From the NCBI GenBank assembly GCA_026125285.1, contig JAHCLO010000005.1, positions 1-64,000 of the forward strand: a stretch of 64,000 nucleotides of DNA, given 5' to 3'. The first letter of the stretch is position 1. Each line of letters opens with the position of its first letter. Under the pieces are notes generated by a model. It did no database searches. It was not told the origin of the DNA and saw nothing but the letters and a program-made list of their open reading frames with translations. Below are positions 44,282-52,700 of this stretch, one piece after another. A program made the position numbers and the translations under genes. The DNA comes from Verrucomicrobiia bacterium (GTDB taxonomy: Bacteria; Verrucomicrobiota; Verrucomicrobiia; Limisphaerales; JADLHS01).

Positions 44282-44404
44282 CGCGTGGATTCTGGCGAGA
44301 ACCCGACCGCGACGTCACGCCAAAAGCTGATCGGCGAAAGACTCCAATCAGTGATTGCAGCCAAGCCGCAACGCGAGGTTCAAACTCTCGGAGAAGCTCG
44401 TGTT

Positions 44405-45463
44405 TTACACAATGCCGCCATCAGCGGTTCCGTCGGCTTGACCGTTGCCGAGCATCAATGCGCGCAACTGTGCGACCGTCGCGCTGCCGGTGGTGCCGAG
44501 TTGATGCACCACAATGGAAGCGCCGGCGTTGGCGAGTTCCAGGGCCTCCGGTAGTGTGGCGCCGGCGGCGAGGGCGGCGGTGAGATTGGCCGAAACGGCG
44601 TCGCCCGCGCCCACGATGTCCAACTCGCCCCGCACTGGCAGGGCCGGCAGGTGCTCGGAGTGTCCGTCAGGTGCGGCCGCAACCAAGCCGCGCTCGGCCA
44701 GCGTCACAAACACGAAACGGCCATTGCGCCGGGCTAATTCCACCGCCACCAACGCGATCTCGGTGATGGTCGAGGCGGGCGCGGTGCCCGTGAGCGCGGC
44801 CAGTTCGGCCACATTCATTTTGAAGACGACTGGCGGGAATCCGCGCAGACTGTGGCGATTATCCGCCAGGATTAGTTGCCCCGGTTTTGCCCGGGCAATT
44901 TCGCCAACTGCTTCAAGCACGCGGCTGGTGAGCACGCCGGTTTCCGGCACGTCCACCTGCCCCAGCAGTATCAATGCGTCTGCCCGGTCGGCCACTGCGG
45001 CCACTGCGGTGCGCAATCGTTCCTCCAGTGTCGCCGGGGTGGGCGTCCAGTTCTTCTGATCCAGCCGGTTCAACTCCCGCGGAGCTTTGGCGGGTTCAAC
45101 CACTAGCGGTTTGCAGTAGCTGAACGTGTGTCGTTCGCAGGTCTGGAGAAAGTGATCCATACAAACGCCCGGCTTGGCCGCCAGCGCACGGCAGAGCTCA
45201 TAGCCTTCCCCGTCTTCCCCGGCGAAGCCCACCGGGATTATCGTGCCCACGCCGAGTGCCACCAGGTTGTTGAGCACCGTACCCGCACCGCCGGGTTGGG
45301 CGCGCACGTTGGTTACGTTGTAAACCGGCAATCCGGTTTCGATGGAAGTCTCCGGCTTTGCCGGATCAATCTCCAGATACCGGTCGAGGCAGAAATCCCC
45401 CACGACTGCAATGCGCAACCGCGCGTAGCTGCCGGTGATCTCTTGGAAACGCTGTTCGTTCAT
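44405..45463 (-). CDS. PfkB-family sugar kinase, HldE/RfaE N-domain-like
   Basis: The 352-residue kinase has the N-terminal GDFCLDRYLEIDPAKPE pattern and the PfkB Gly-rich motif AQPGGAGTVLNNLVALG. The C-terminal catalytic motif DIVGAGDAVSANL sits near residue 288 with the base Asp. The DRYLEI...ETGLPVYNV stretch resembles ADP-heptose pathway kinases (heptose 7-phosphate kinase domain), but there is no cytidylyl/adenylyl transferase domain. It may phosphorylate a different sugar. It starts four bases behind the HAD phosphatase gene. Confidence 0.87.
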   Translation of the reverse strand: MNEQRFQEITGSYARLRIAVVGDFCLDRYLEIDPAKPETSIETGLPVYNVTNVRAQPGGAGTVLNNLVALGVGTIIPVGFAGEDGEGYELCRALAAKPGVCMDHFLQTCERHTFSYCKPLVVEPAKAPRELNRLDQKNWTPTPATLEERLRTAVAAVADRADALILLGQVDVPETGVLTSRVLEAVGEIARAKPGQLILADNRHSLRGFPPVVFKMNVAELAALTGTAPASTITEIALVAVELARRNGRFVFVTLAERGLVAAAPDGHSEHLPALPVRGELDIVGAGDAVSANLTAALAAGATLPEALELANAGASIVVHQLGTTGSATVAQLRALMLGNGQADGTADGGIV

Positions 45464-45467
45464 GGCC

Positions 45468-46304
45468 TCAGTTTCTGAAGATACCTTCGAGCAACGGAGC
45501 GGCGTCCCGGAAATCGGGAATCACCACGTCAGCGCCCACGCCCAACAACCGCTGGCGCTTCCATTCGTCGAAGCGGCCGCTGCCGTTGTGGGCTTCGTCG
45601 CTGGCCACGGCTACCGCCAGCCCGCCAACTTCCTTGGTATTCTGGATTTCCACGTAGCCATCTCCGAAAGCGAGCAGTTGTTTGCCGGAAATCCGGTTTT
45701 CCCGCAGGATGCGCTCGATGACCATCTTCTTGGAGAACTGCTTGTAATCATCCTGCGCGCCATAAATGTGCCGACCGAAATAGCGCGACAGGTCCAGCAG
45801 TTCGGACTCGGCCTTGACGAACTGCTCGTCGGTGCCGCTGGCAAGGTAGAGGGTCAGTCCACGCTGCTGCAACCGGTCCAAAAGCGTGCGGGCGCCGAAT
45901 ACCAGGAAATCATCCGGCCGCATGGCTCCCGCGCGCAGCCCCTCACAGCGATGGCGAATACGCTCCTCCAGCCGGCGCAAGTACTCGTGTTTGTACCACA
46001 GCGGATCGCGCGGCTGGCCGTCCCGCTCCCGGATGCGCTCCGCCAGTTGCATCATCTGGTAAATCGTCTGCTTGCCATTGAGGCGCATGATGTCCTCGAA
46101 GCAAAGCTGCCGCCGGGCTTCGACGGATTCGTGGGGCAGCGCCGGCAGCATTTCCACAAACATTGGCACCATGATTTCGGGCCAGCCTTCGCGAATGAGC
46201 GAGAGCGTGCCGTCAAAGTCAAAGAGCACGTGGCTGATCGCCGGGCGCGGGGCGAAGGCGGGGGTGAACTCAACGAGTCCGTGAAAGGCAGCGGTGGATT
46301 CCAT
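45468..46304 (-). CDS. HAD-superfamily phosphatase
   Basis: The 278-residue protein has HAD motif I FDFDGTLSLIREGWPEIM near residue 28 and a long helical cap. Motif II is TLYLASGTDEQFVKAE, and motifs III/IV follow in SKKMVIERIL and LAFGDGYVEIQNTKEVGG. The second Asp of motif I is present, so phosphatase activity is likely. It is the first gene of a pair with the PfkB kinase, four bases apart. A kinase-phosphatase pair of this kind could act in opposite steps of a sugar-nucleotide route such as heptose metabolism, but no transferase is nearby. Confidence 0.87.
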   Translation of the reverse strand: MESTAAFHGLVEFTPAFAPRPAISHVLFDFDGTLSLIREGWPEIMVPMFVEMLPALPHESVEARRQLCFEDIMRLNGKQTIYQMMQLAERIRERDGQPRDPLWYKHEYLRRLEERIRHRCEGLRAGAMRPDDFLVFGARTLLDRLQQRGLTLYLASGTDEQFVKAESELLDLSRYFGRHIYGAQDDYKQFSKKMVIERILRENRISGKQLLAFGDGYVEIQNTKEVGGLAVAVASDEAHNGSGRFDEWKRQRLLGVGADVVIPDFRDAAPLLEGIFRN

Positions 46305-46454
46305 CTGGCGGAAAACCTAGAAACTCCGGGACGCCGAAGTCAATCGCGGACTGGTTGTGCCGTCCGGTAACGGCAGTTTCCGCGGTTCCCGCCCGCGCCC
46401 GACATTTCGCGGCTGACATTTGAGGCGAATTGAGGTGTTATCGCCCGACAACCG

Positions 46455-46895
46455 ATGGAACCGATGAAGACCCTCGAGCCGAAGTTGCCGGGTACCCAGT
46501 TTGAAACTGAAATGCAGGTGCGTCCCGACGACATTGACATGAACCAGCACGTCCATGGCAGCCGCTACATGGATTATGTGCTGGCCGCGCGCTATGACCA
46601 GATGGCGCGGTGTTATCGAATGCCGATGGAGGAGTTCCTGCAACTTGGATTCGGATGGTTTGTGCGCACGGCCCACGTCGAATACAAACGGCCATTGGGT
46701 CTGGGGGAGCATTTCATCGTGCGCACGCGCGTGGCGGGAATGGCTAAACACAGCGTCAAAGTGGAGTTCGAGATAGTGAAACAAAAGTCAGGCAAGCTCG
46801 CTTGCGACGGCTATTTCGACTACACGATGGTGAATCTCAAAACGGGCCGCGCGGAGGTCATTCCCGATTGGATTGTAGCGAAATATGCCATCTGA
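46455..46895 (+). CDS. Acyl-CoA thioesterase, hotdog fold (4HBT)
   Basis: The 146-residue protein has the 4-hydroxybenzoyl-CoA thioesterase pattern: DDIDMNQHVHGSRYMDYVLA, where Asp and His lie in the catalytic region, then FVRTAHVEYKRPLGLGEHFI and a closing KLACDGYFDYTMVNLKTGRA. It should hydrolyse acyl-CoA or acyl-ACP thioesters in the cytoplasm as a homotetramer. A second ATG (MKTLEP, three codons later) is a possible start. Neighbours give no pathway context. Confidence 0.9.
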   Translation: MEPMKTLEPKLPGTQFETEMQVRPDDIDMNQHVHGSRYMDYVLAARYDQMARCYRMPMEEFLQLGFGWFVRTAHVEYKRPLGLGEHFIVRTRVAGMAKHSVKVEFEIVKQKSGKLACDGYFDYTMVNLKTGRAEVIPDWIVAKYAI

Positions 46896-46952
46896 TCCCG
46901 GTGCAGCGATTTTCAAGGTGCGCGCGTGCGAGTCGCCCGGTAATCTTTCGGC

Positions 46953-49031
46953 ATGAAGATTCGGTTGATCCTCCTTCTGGCGCTGGGTTTCGCGCCAAGC
47001 CTCACCGCGTTGGAGCTGCACGTAGCCACCAATGGCAACGACAACAATCCTGGCACCCGGGCAAAGCCGTTCGCCACCCTGGAACGCGCGCGGGACGAAA
47101 TCCGAAAACGCACCTCCACGAAACCGTTGCCCAAAAGCGGTATCACCGTGCAGTTGCAAGGGGGCGATTATCTCCGCACTAACGCGCTGGAACTCACCCG
47201 CGCCGATTCCGGCACGCCGGAGTCGCCGATCATCTGGCAGGCGGCCAAAGGGGAAACAGTCCGCCTGCTCGGTGGCCGCAAATTGACCCGCTTCCAGTCC
47301 GTCAGCGATCCCGCTGTCCTGTCGCGTTTCGACGAATCCGCGCGGGGTCACATCATGCAGATTGATCTACGGGCGCTGGGCCTCACGGACTTCGGGGAGA
47401 TGAAGTCGCGCGGCTTTGGCCGGCCACAACCCCCGGCTCACTCCGAACTGTTCTTCGGCGGCAAGCCGATGACGCTGGCGCGCTGGCCGAATGAAGGTTC
47501 GTGGGAGCACATTGCCGGATTCCCCGAAGCCACCGCCCAGAGCGACAGTCACGGGGGCAAGATTGGTAAGCTGGAGAATGGTTTCTTCTACGGGGGGGAT
47601 CGTCCGCGGCGCTGGCGGGATGCCGGGGACTGGTGGGTTCACGGTTATTGGGCGTGGGACTGGGCCAATTCCTACGAGCGCGTGGTGTCATTGAATGTCG
47701 AAAGCCGTTTGGTTCGCACGGCGCCGCCGCATGGCAACTATGGTTTCCGCAAGGATCAACGGTTCTATTTCCTCAACGTGCTGGAGGAACTGGATCAGCC
47801 GGGCGAGTGGTTTCTCGACCGCAAGCTGGGTGTACTTTATTTCTGGCCGCCGGGCGGGAAGGAAGCACTGGAGCGGAATGAAATTCTGCTGTCACTGCTC
47901 GGCCAGCCTTTGCTCAAGCTCAACGATGTGTCGCATGTCTCTTTTCGCGGGCTGACGCTTGAGGCGACGCGCGGGAACGCGGTTGATATTCGTGGCGGAG
48001 GTCACAATCGGATAACCGACTGCATCCTCCGCAACCTAGGCAATGGTGGTGTGGTCATCGGTGGTGGCACGAATCATGGCGTGGTGAATTGCGAAGTGTT
48101 CGATACCGGTGACGGCGGCGTGTCGCTTCAGGGCGGCGACCGGCCGACGCTGACCCCGGGTAGTCACTTTGTCGAGAACTGCCATTTTGCGCGCCAGGGT
48201 CGCTGGTCGAAATGTTACGTGCCCGCCGTGCTGATGAACGGCGTGGGGCTGCGCGCCGCGCACAATCTGGTTCACGATCACCCGCACTGCGCCATTCTGT
48301 TCAATGGCAACGATCATCTCATCGAGTTCAACGAGATTCATCATATCGCCCTGGAAACCGGCGACGTGGGCGCGATTTACGCGGGCCGCGACTACACCTA
48401 CCGCGGCAATCGCATCCGGCACAATTTCATTCATCACACCGGCGGCGTGGGCATGGGTTCGATGGGTGTGTACATGGACGACTGTGTCAGCGGCACGGAG
48501 ATTTATGGCAACATCTTCTACAAAGTGCAACGCGCGGCGTTTCTCGGCGGCGGTCGGGATCATCAGGTCATCAACAACATCTTCGTGGACTGCAATCATG
48601 CGGTGGAACTCGATGGCCGCGGCCTCGACAAATCACCGGTCTGGCACGGCATGGTGAACCAGACCATGCGCCAACGGCTCACCGAGGTGCCGCTGGCATT
48701 GTACCGTGAACGCTACCCCGCGATGAAGTCTCTGGACGCGCACTATGGCGCCCCGAACGGACCGACCATCGAAGGTGACTCGTTCAAAGGCGTGCCGCCT
48801 GAGGGCAACGTCGTTGCCCGCAACCTCGCCGTCGGTAAATGGCTGAACGTTTACTGGCACGCCAAGCCGGAGATGCTGCGGCTGGAAGACAATCTGACCA
48901 ACGCCGATCCGCGCTTTGTCGGCCGGCCCGGCGACCAGGCTCGCGCCAGTGATTTTTCTCTGCTACCGGATTCGCCCGCGTGGCAACTCGGCTTCGAGCG
49001 CATTCCGGTGGAGAGGATCGGGCGACGTTGA
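46953..49031 (+). CDS. Secreted right-handed beta-helix protein
   Basis: The 692-residue protein has a signal peptide (MKIRLILLLALGFAPSLTAL) and begins its mature part LHVATNGNDNNPGTRAKPFA, the usual opening of pectate-lyase-like PbH1 proteins. A beta-helix covers about residues 300-560, with VSFRGLTLEATRGNAVDIRG, CILRNLGNGGVVIGGGTNHG and CEVFDTGDGGVSLQGGDRPT. No catalytic residues of polysaccharide lyases can be assigned by eye. It may be a lyase, a glycosidase or a binding protein for complex glycans. It faces the ceramidase-like gene tail to tail. Confidence 0.88.
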   Translation: MKIRLILLLALGFAPSLTALELHVATNGNDNNPGTRAKPFATLERARDEIRKRTSTKPLPKSGITVQLQGGDYLRTNALELTRADSGTPESPIIWQAAKGETVRLLGGRKLTRFQSVSDPAVLSRFDESARGHIMQIDLRALGLTDFGEMKSRGFGRPQPPAHSELFFGGKPMTLARWPNEGSWEHIAGFPEATAQSDSHGGKIGKLENGFFYGGDRPRRWRDAGDWWVHGYWAWDWANSYERVVSLNVESRLVRTAPPHGNYGFRKDQRFYFLNVLEELDQPGEWFLDRKLGVLYFWPPGGKEALERNEILLSLLGQPLLKLNDVSHVSFRGLTLEATRGNAVDIRGGGHNRITDCILRNLGNGGVVIGGGTNHGVVNCEVFDTGDGGVSLQGGDRPTLTPGSHFVENCHFARQGRWSKCYVPAVLMNGVGLRAAHNLVHDHPHCAILFNGNDHLIEFNEIHHIALETGDVGAIYAGRDYTYRGNRIRHNFIHHTGGVGMGSMGVYMDDCVSGTEIYGNIFYKVQRAAFLGGGRDHQVINNIFVDCNHAVELDGRGLDKSPVWHGMVNQTMRQRLTEVPLALYRERYPAMKSLDAHYGAPNGPTIEGDSFKGVPPEGNVVARNLAVGKWLNVYWHAKPEMLRLEDNLTNADPRFVGRPGDQARASDFSLLPDSPAWQLGFERIPVERIGRR

Positions 49032-49113
49032 GGCTGCACTTCACACCGCTCGGGTTTCCGCGACTGAAACATTCTCAGTCTTGATTGGATGCCGTAACAA
49101 AATGGCGTTGAGT

Positions 49114-50529
49114 TCAGTCGCCAGTCCCGGAGGTGATCAAAGCCAGTGCCATCGCGCGAATCATCTCGTCGAAGTAATCCGGGACGTGTGGACCGAAGAA
49201 GGACATGACGCGCGGCTCGTAGCCATCGAGATGGTAGTAACGGGCGCAGATCACATAACCGATGTAATCGCCGTTGAAGCTCGTGATCACGCCGCGATAG
49301 CCGCGTGCCCGCATTGAATCCTTGAAGCCCAAGGCCAGTTCACCGCTGTAGTCACAGGGAGTGGAAATCCAGACGGTGTCGTTCACCCGGAACGCCTGAA
49401 GGAAGGTGGTGCGGTCGGCGGGCACGAGTTTCGCCGCGAGCCAGGGCCGCAGTCGAACACCGTCACTCACGCGCACGTTTAATGGCGGGAGCGAAACATC
49501 AATTCCAACCAGTCCGAATGTGACTACGTTCGTCAGGGGGATTTCCGGCAATTGGTCTATCACCGGCTGGGCCAACGCCCGCCCCATGCGTTCCGCCCCC
49601 GCAAACCCATTGTCACCCGGAACCGGCGAATGACTGCCCACGCCGCCGGCCAGAAACACCGCCATCCCACCCGTCGCGGCCTCCACGGCGCGTTGCCAGT
49701 CGCCCGGATAATCGCCGCTGAATTCCATGATGCTGCTGGACAAGACGGTGGCGTGTGCGGAATAGCTGCCCAGAATCCCGAGTTTTCCACCGTGCTGCTT
49801 CACGACCAGGAAGCTGAACTCCGGGTCCACCCTTCCCAACTCGCCGACCAGGCGGTTTCGCGCGAATTCAGGGGCGTCGAAACTTCCGTGTCCGAGCGCG
49901 GCGGGTTGCAGGTCTGCAAGGGCATCCCGCACCGCCGACACGATGCGGTCGGCGAACCAGACGCGTGTGCCGGGTTGAAATCCACCGGCGAACGCTTCCG
50001 CCACAAAGCCCTGGCCCCAACCGCCCAGACTGCAATGCGTGTGAGTGGCGCTGAGATAAATCTGCTGGCGCGTGAGCTTAAGCTCCGATTGCAGCCGCTC
50101 CATGGCCAATTCAGTGACCTCAGCCGGAATGATGAGAGCATCCGCGCCGATCATCACGCCAAGGCGATCACCTACACGCAAGGCCACCGCCTTGACCTGG
50201 AGTTCGTCGCGGGTGCCCGTGGCTGGCTTGCCCTTGCGAATGCCATAACCCGCCAGCGGCAGGGAGCGGAAATGTCCCTGAACCGGATCATTCGTCGCAA
50301 CATTCACCGTGGGCGTGAGCCGCGCCCGACCAAAGCCGGCGGACAGTTCACCGCGCACCACAAGATTGATGCTTACTTGGGTTCGCAGTCGGGCAACGGT
50401 TTCAGTGTAGTATGCTTCGCGGAAATAGGGCCGGTGCTCCACCCCATCGAGACACAACACCAGACCCGCAGCCACCAACGCCGCCAGACCCGCCGAGATG
50501 CGAACGAGTATCCGCCCTGTCTTACTCAT
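49114..50529 (-). CDS. Neutral/alkaline ceramidase-like hydrolase, membrane-anchored or secreted
   Basis: The 471-residue protein has an N-terminal hydrophobic segment (GRILVRISAGLAALVAAGLV) and a neutral ceramidase N-domain. Markers are SAGFGRARLTPT, the metal-binding LSATHTHCSLGGWGQGF and the later GSYSAHATVLSSSIMEFSGD. Further along is AVFLAGGVGSHSPVPG. Family members hydrolyse N-acyl linkages of ceramides using Zn2+. The C-terminal Ig-like domain of full ceramidases appears to be absent or reduced, since it ends soon after NGDYIGYVICARYYHLDGYE. Its ATG is three bases behind the stop of the PHP-esterase gene. Confidence 0.88.
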   Translation of the reverse strand: MSKTGRILVRISAGLAALVAAGLVLCLDGVEHRPYFREAYYTETVARLRTQVSINLVVRGELSAGFGRARLTPTVNVATNDPVQGHFRSLPLAGYGIRKGKPATGTRDELQVKAVALRVGDRLGVMIGADALIIPAEVTELAMERLQSELKLTRQQIYLSATHTHCSLGGWGQGFVAEAFAGGFQPGTRVWFADRIVSAVRDALADLQPAALGHGSFDAPEFARNRLVGELGRVDPEFSFLVVKQHGGKLGILGSYSAHATVLSSSIMEFSGDYPGDWQRAVEAATGGMAVFLAGGVGSHSPVPGDNGFAGAERMGRALAQPVIDQLPEIPLTNVVTFGLVGIDVSLPPLNVRVSDGVRLRPWLAAKLVPADRTTFLQAFRVNDTVWISTPCDYSGELALGFKDSMRARGYRGVITSFNGDYIGYVICARYYHLDGYEPRVMSFFGPHVPDYFDEMIRAMALALITSGTGD

Positions 50530-50532
50530 GGG

Positions 50533-52587
50533 CTACTTCATGAACTTCAACGCGGCGGCTACCGTGAGATCGTCCTTGCTGGACACTTTCAGCATTTCGG
50601 AGATGTGGTTTTCGCCCGGCACATACACGAGTTCCGATGCCACGCCCGCCTGCCGTAACGCGTGATGAAATGCCCGTGCCTGGCCAGGCAAACTGAAATA
50701 ATCCCACTGGCAGTACGTCACCAGAAACGGCGGCGACTCCCGCCGGACGTGAGTCTGCGGGGAGGCCAATCGCCGCACCTCCGCGTCCCGCCCAAACACC
50801 GACTCCAATCCTTCCCCGCCCGTGAGATCGTAAACCCCGCTCAACGCCAGCACGCCGCGGATGTTTTTGGGTGAAAGTTGATGCGCCGCAAGATGGCGAT
50901 CATCCAGGCTCAATAACGCCGCCAGATGGCCGCCCGCGGAATGGCCGCCGACATAGATTCGATTCGTATCGCCGCCATGTTCGGCAATGTGCCGCACGGT
51001 CCAGGCGAACGCCGCTGCCGCGTCCTCGATCTGCGCCGGGTGCGGGTGCTTTGGCGCCAGCCGATAACTCGGCACGACGGTAACGAATCCTTCCCGCGCG
51101 TAACGGTTGCCCAACGGCGGATACTGCGAACGGTCGCCCATCCGCCACGCGCCGCCGTGCAGGAAGAAAAACACGGGGGCGTTGGATTTGCCCTTGGGCA
51201 CATAAACATCCAATTTGTGCTTTGCCGCATCCGCTACCGCACCTTCCCGATAGGCGAAATCTTTGCGCCACTCCACCTCGGGTGAAATCTCCATGGATGG
51301 CAGGACCAGGTCAGACAAAGCCGGGCCGCGCAAATAGACGGGATTGGAATAAATCCACGGACGCTCCTCGCCATTGACCGTCAACCACGCTTCCACGCGA
51401 TAGGGGCCGGTTTCTTTGGCTTCAAATGTTAGGTTGGTGCCGGTGGTTTCATGGACCACGGCGCCCTTGTGAATCAGTTTCAACTTTGCCGCGAGCGGGG
51501 TCACGGCCATCAGCCGGGTACGGCCCAACACCAGAGCCGAATCGCCCATATTGAACACACCCAGATTATTCACCGCGCCGAACATGAAACCCGTGGGATC
51601 ACAAAGCCAGTCGTGCGCCACATAGACCTGGCCGTTCGTCAAGGCTTCGCGAATGAGCGGTTCCGTCAGCCCACGTGCCAGGATGTGCGTAGTGAGGTTG
51701 CGAAAACTGACTTCGTAAGGGTCGAACGTCACCCCGTGAATGATGACGTTCTGATGCGCGTCATTGGCGGCGATCCCGGTGAAGTGTTTGGCCTGAGTCG
51801 CGCGGTCAAATTTGGCCAGCATCTCCGGGCGATAATCGGTGCCGGCACCGAAGAACTCGTCCGGAAACGATCGAAAATCTTCCACCACCTTCCGCCAGCG
51901 ATCCGGCTCCGCGGCGGCTTCCTTCAAATACTGTTCCAACCGCCGATCCAGAATGGCGTCGGTGTGGCGGTTGACAATTTCCATTCCCACCATTCCCTCC
52001 GTGTCGGCATCGTAACGTTCCTCCACGTGACTCAAGAACCGGTAGCCACTGTCCGGAATCGGCTGCCCGTCTGGTCCGAAATCCGGAAACCACAATGTGC
52101 CCCGGCCGGTCTCCGATCCGGCGATGAACAGCACACCGTCGCGCACCCCGCGCCAGGCCTCGGGCTTCGGGCCGTGATGGTCCGTCGTGAACACCACCTG
52201 CACGCCGGTCTTGCGGGCGGCGGCAAGCATCTCGGGGCGTGTCCCTTTCGTGTGATCCGCGTCCTCGGCATGGATGTGCATCACCGCCCGATAGTCATCA
52301 TACAAACCGTGGCTCGGCGGCAGGCGCCGCTCCTGGGCAAAGCGCTGGCGGGCTTCGTGAACGGCCTGCAAGTGCTGGCGTTCCAATCGTTCGACCGACG
52401 AGCGTGGGGTATTGGTTTGTTCCACGGCTGACGATTGGGCCAGTGCGGAAACGATGAGCATGACTACCAAGCCGGCATGACGTAAAGACTCATCTAGTCG
52501 CCGATGGTGGCTTGGGTTCATGGCACCGCGCCCCGGAGGGAGAAGCCGATTGCCTCCAGCGTGGACGGAAATCGAATTGGTATTCAT
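50533..52587 (-). CDS. PHP-type domain fused to alpha/beta-hydrolase esterase, secreted
   Basis: The 684-residue protein has a signal-like segment (AGLVVMLIVSALAQSSAVEQ). Residues about 60-330 form a PHP-like metal-dependent domain with MHIHAEDADHTKGTR, VQVVFTTDHHGPKPEAWRG and AANDAHQNVIIHGVTFDPYE. A short beta module joins it to a C-terminal esterase (about 430-684). The esterase has FFFLHGGAWRMGD as oxyanion motif, the nucleophile in YVGGHSAGGHLAALLSLD and the late His in GENHISEM. ATG 52521 is an alternative start that gives a more normal signal peptide. The combination of a PHP-type hydrolase and a BD-FAE-type esterase in one chain is uncommon. It is likely involved in breaking esters or phosphoesters of glycans. 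Confidence 0.85.
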   Translation of the reverse strand: MNTNSISVHAGGNRLLPPGRGAMNPSHHRRLDESLRHAGLVVMLIVSALAQSSAVEQTNTPRSSVERLERQHLQAVHEARQRFAQERRLPPSHGLYDDYRAVMHIHAEDADHTKGTRPEMLAAARKTGVQVVFTTDHHGPKPEAWRGVRDGVLFIAGSETGRGTLWFPDFGPDGQPIPDSGYRFLSHVEERYDADTEGMVGMEIVNRHTDAILDRRLEQYLKEAAAEPDRWRKVVEDFRSFPDEFFGAGTDYRPEMLAKFDRATQAKHFTGIAANDAHQNVIIHGVTFDPYEVSFRNLTTHILARGLTEPLIREALTNGQVYVAHDWLCDPTGFMFGAVNNLGVFNMGDSALVLGRTRLMAVTPLAAKLKLIHKGAVVHETTGTNLTFEAKETGPYRVEAWLTVNGEERPWIYSNPVYLRGPALSDLVLPSMEISPEVEWRKDFAYREGAVADAAKHKLDVYVPKGKSNAPVFFFLHGGAWRMGDRSQYPPLGNRYAREGFVTVVPSYRLAPKHPHPAQIEDAAAAFAWTVRHIAEHGGDTNRIYVGGHSAGGHLAALLSLDDRHLAAHQLSPKNIRGVLALSGVYDLTGGEGLESVFGRDAEVRRLASPQTHVRRESPPFLVTYCQWDYFSLPGQARAFHHALRQAGVASELVYVPGENHISEMLKVSSKDDLTVAAALKFMK

Positions 52588-52700
52588 CTGGTTGATTGTT
52601 GCGTGAGAACTTTACCGATTGGCATTGGTCTGTCGAACTTATCCCACAATCGGGGGCTCGTCTCCGCATCCAAATAACCCGGAAGCCCAGACGGATGACT

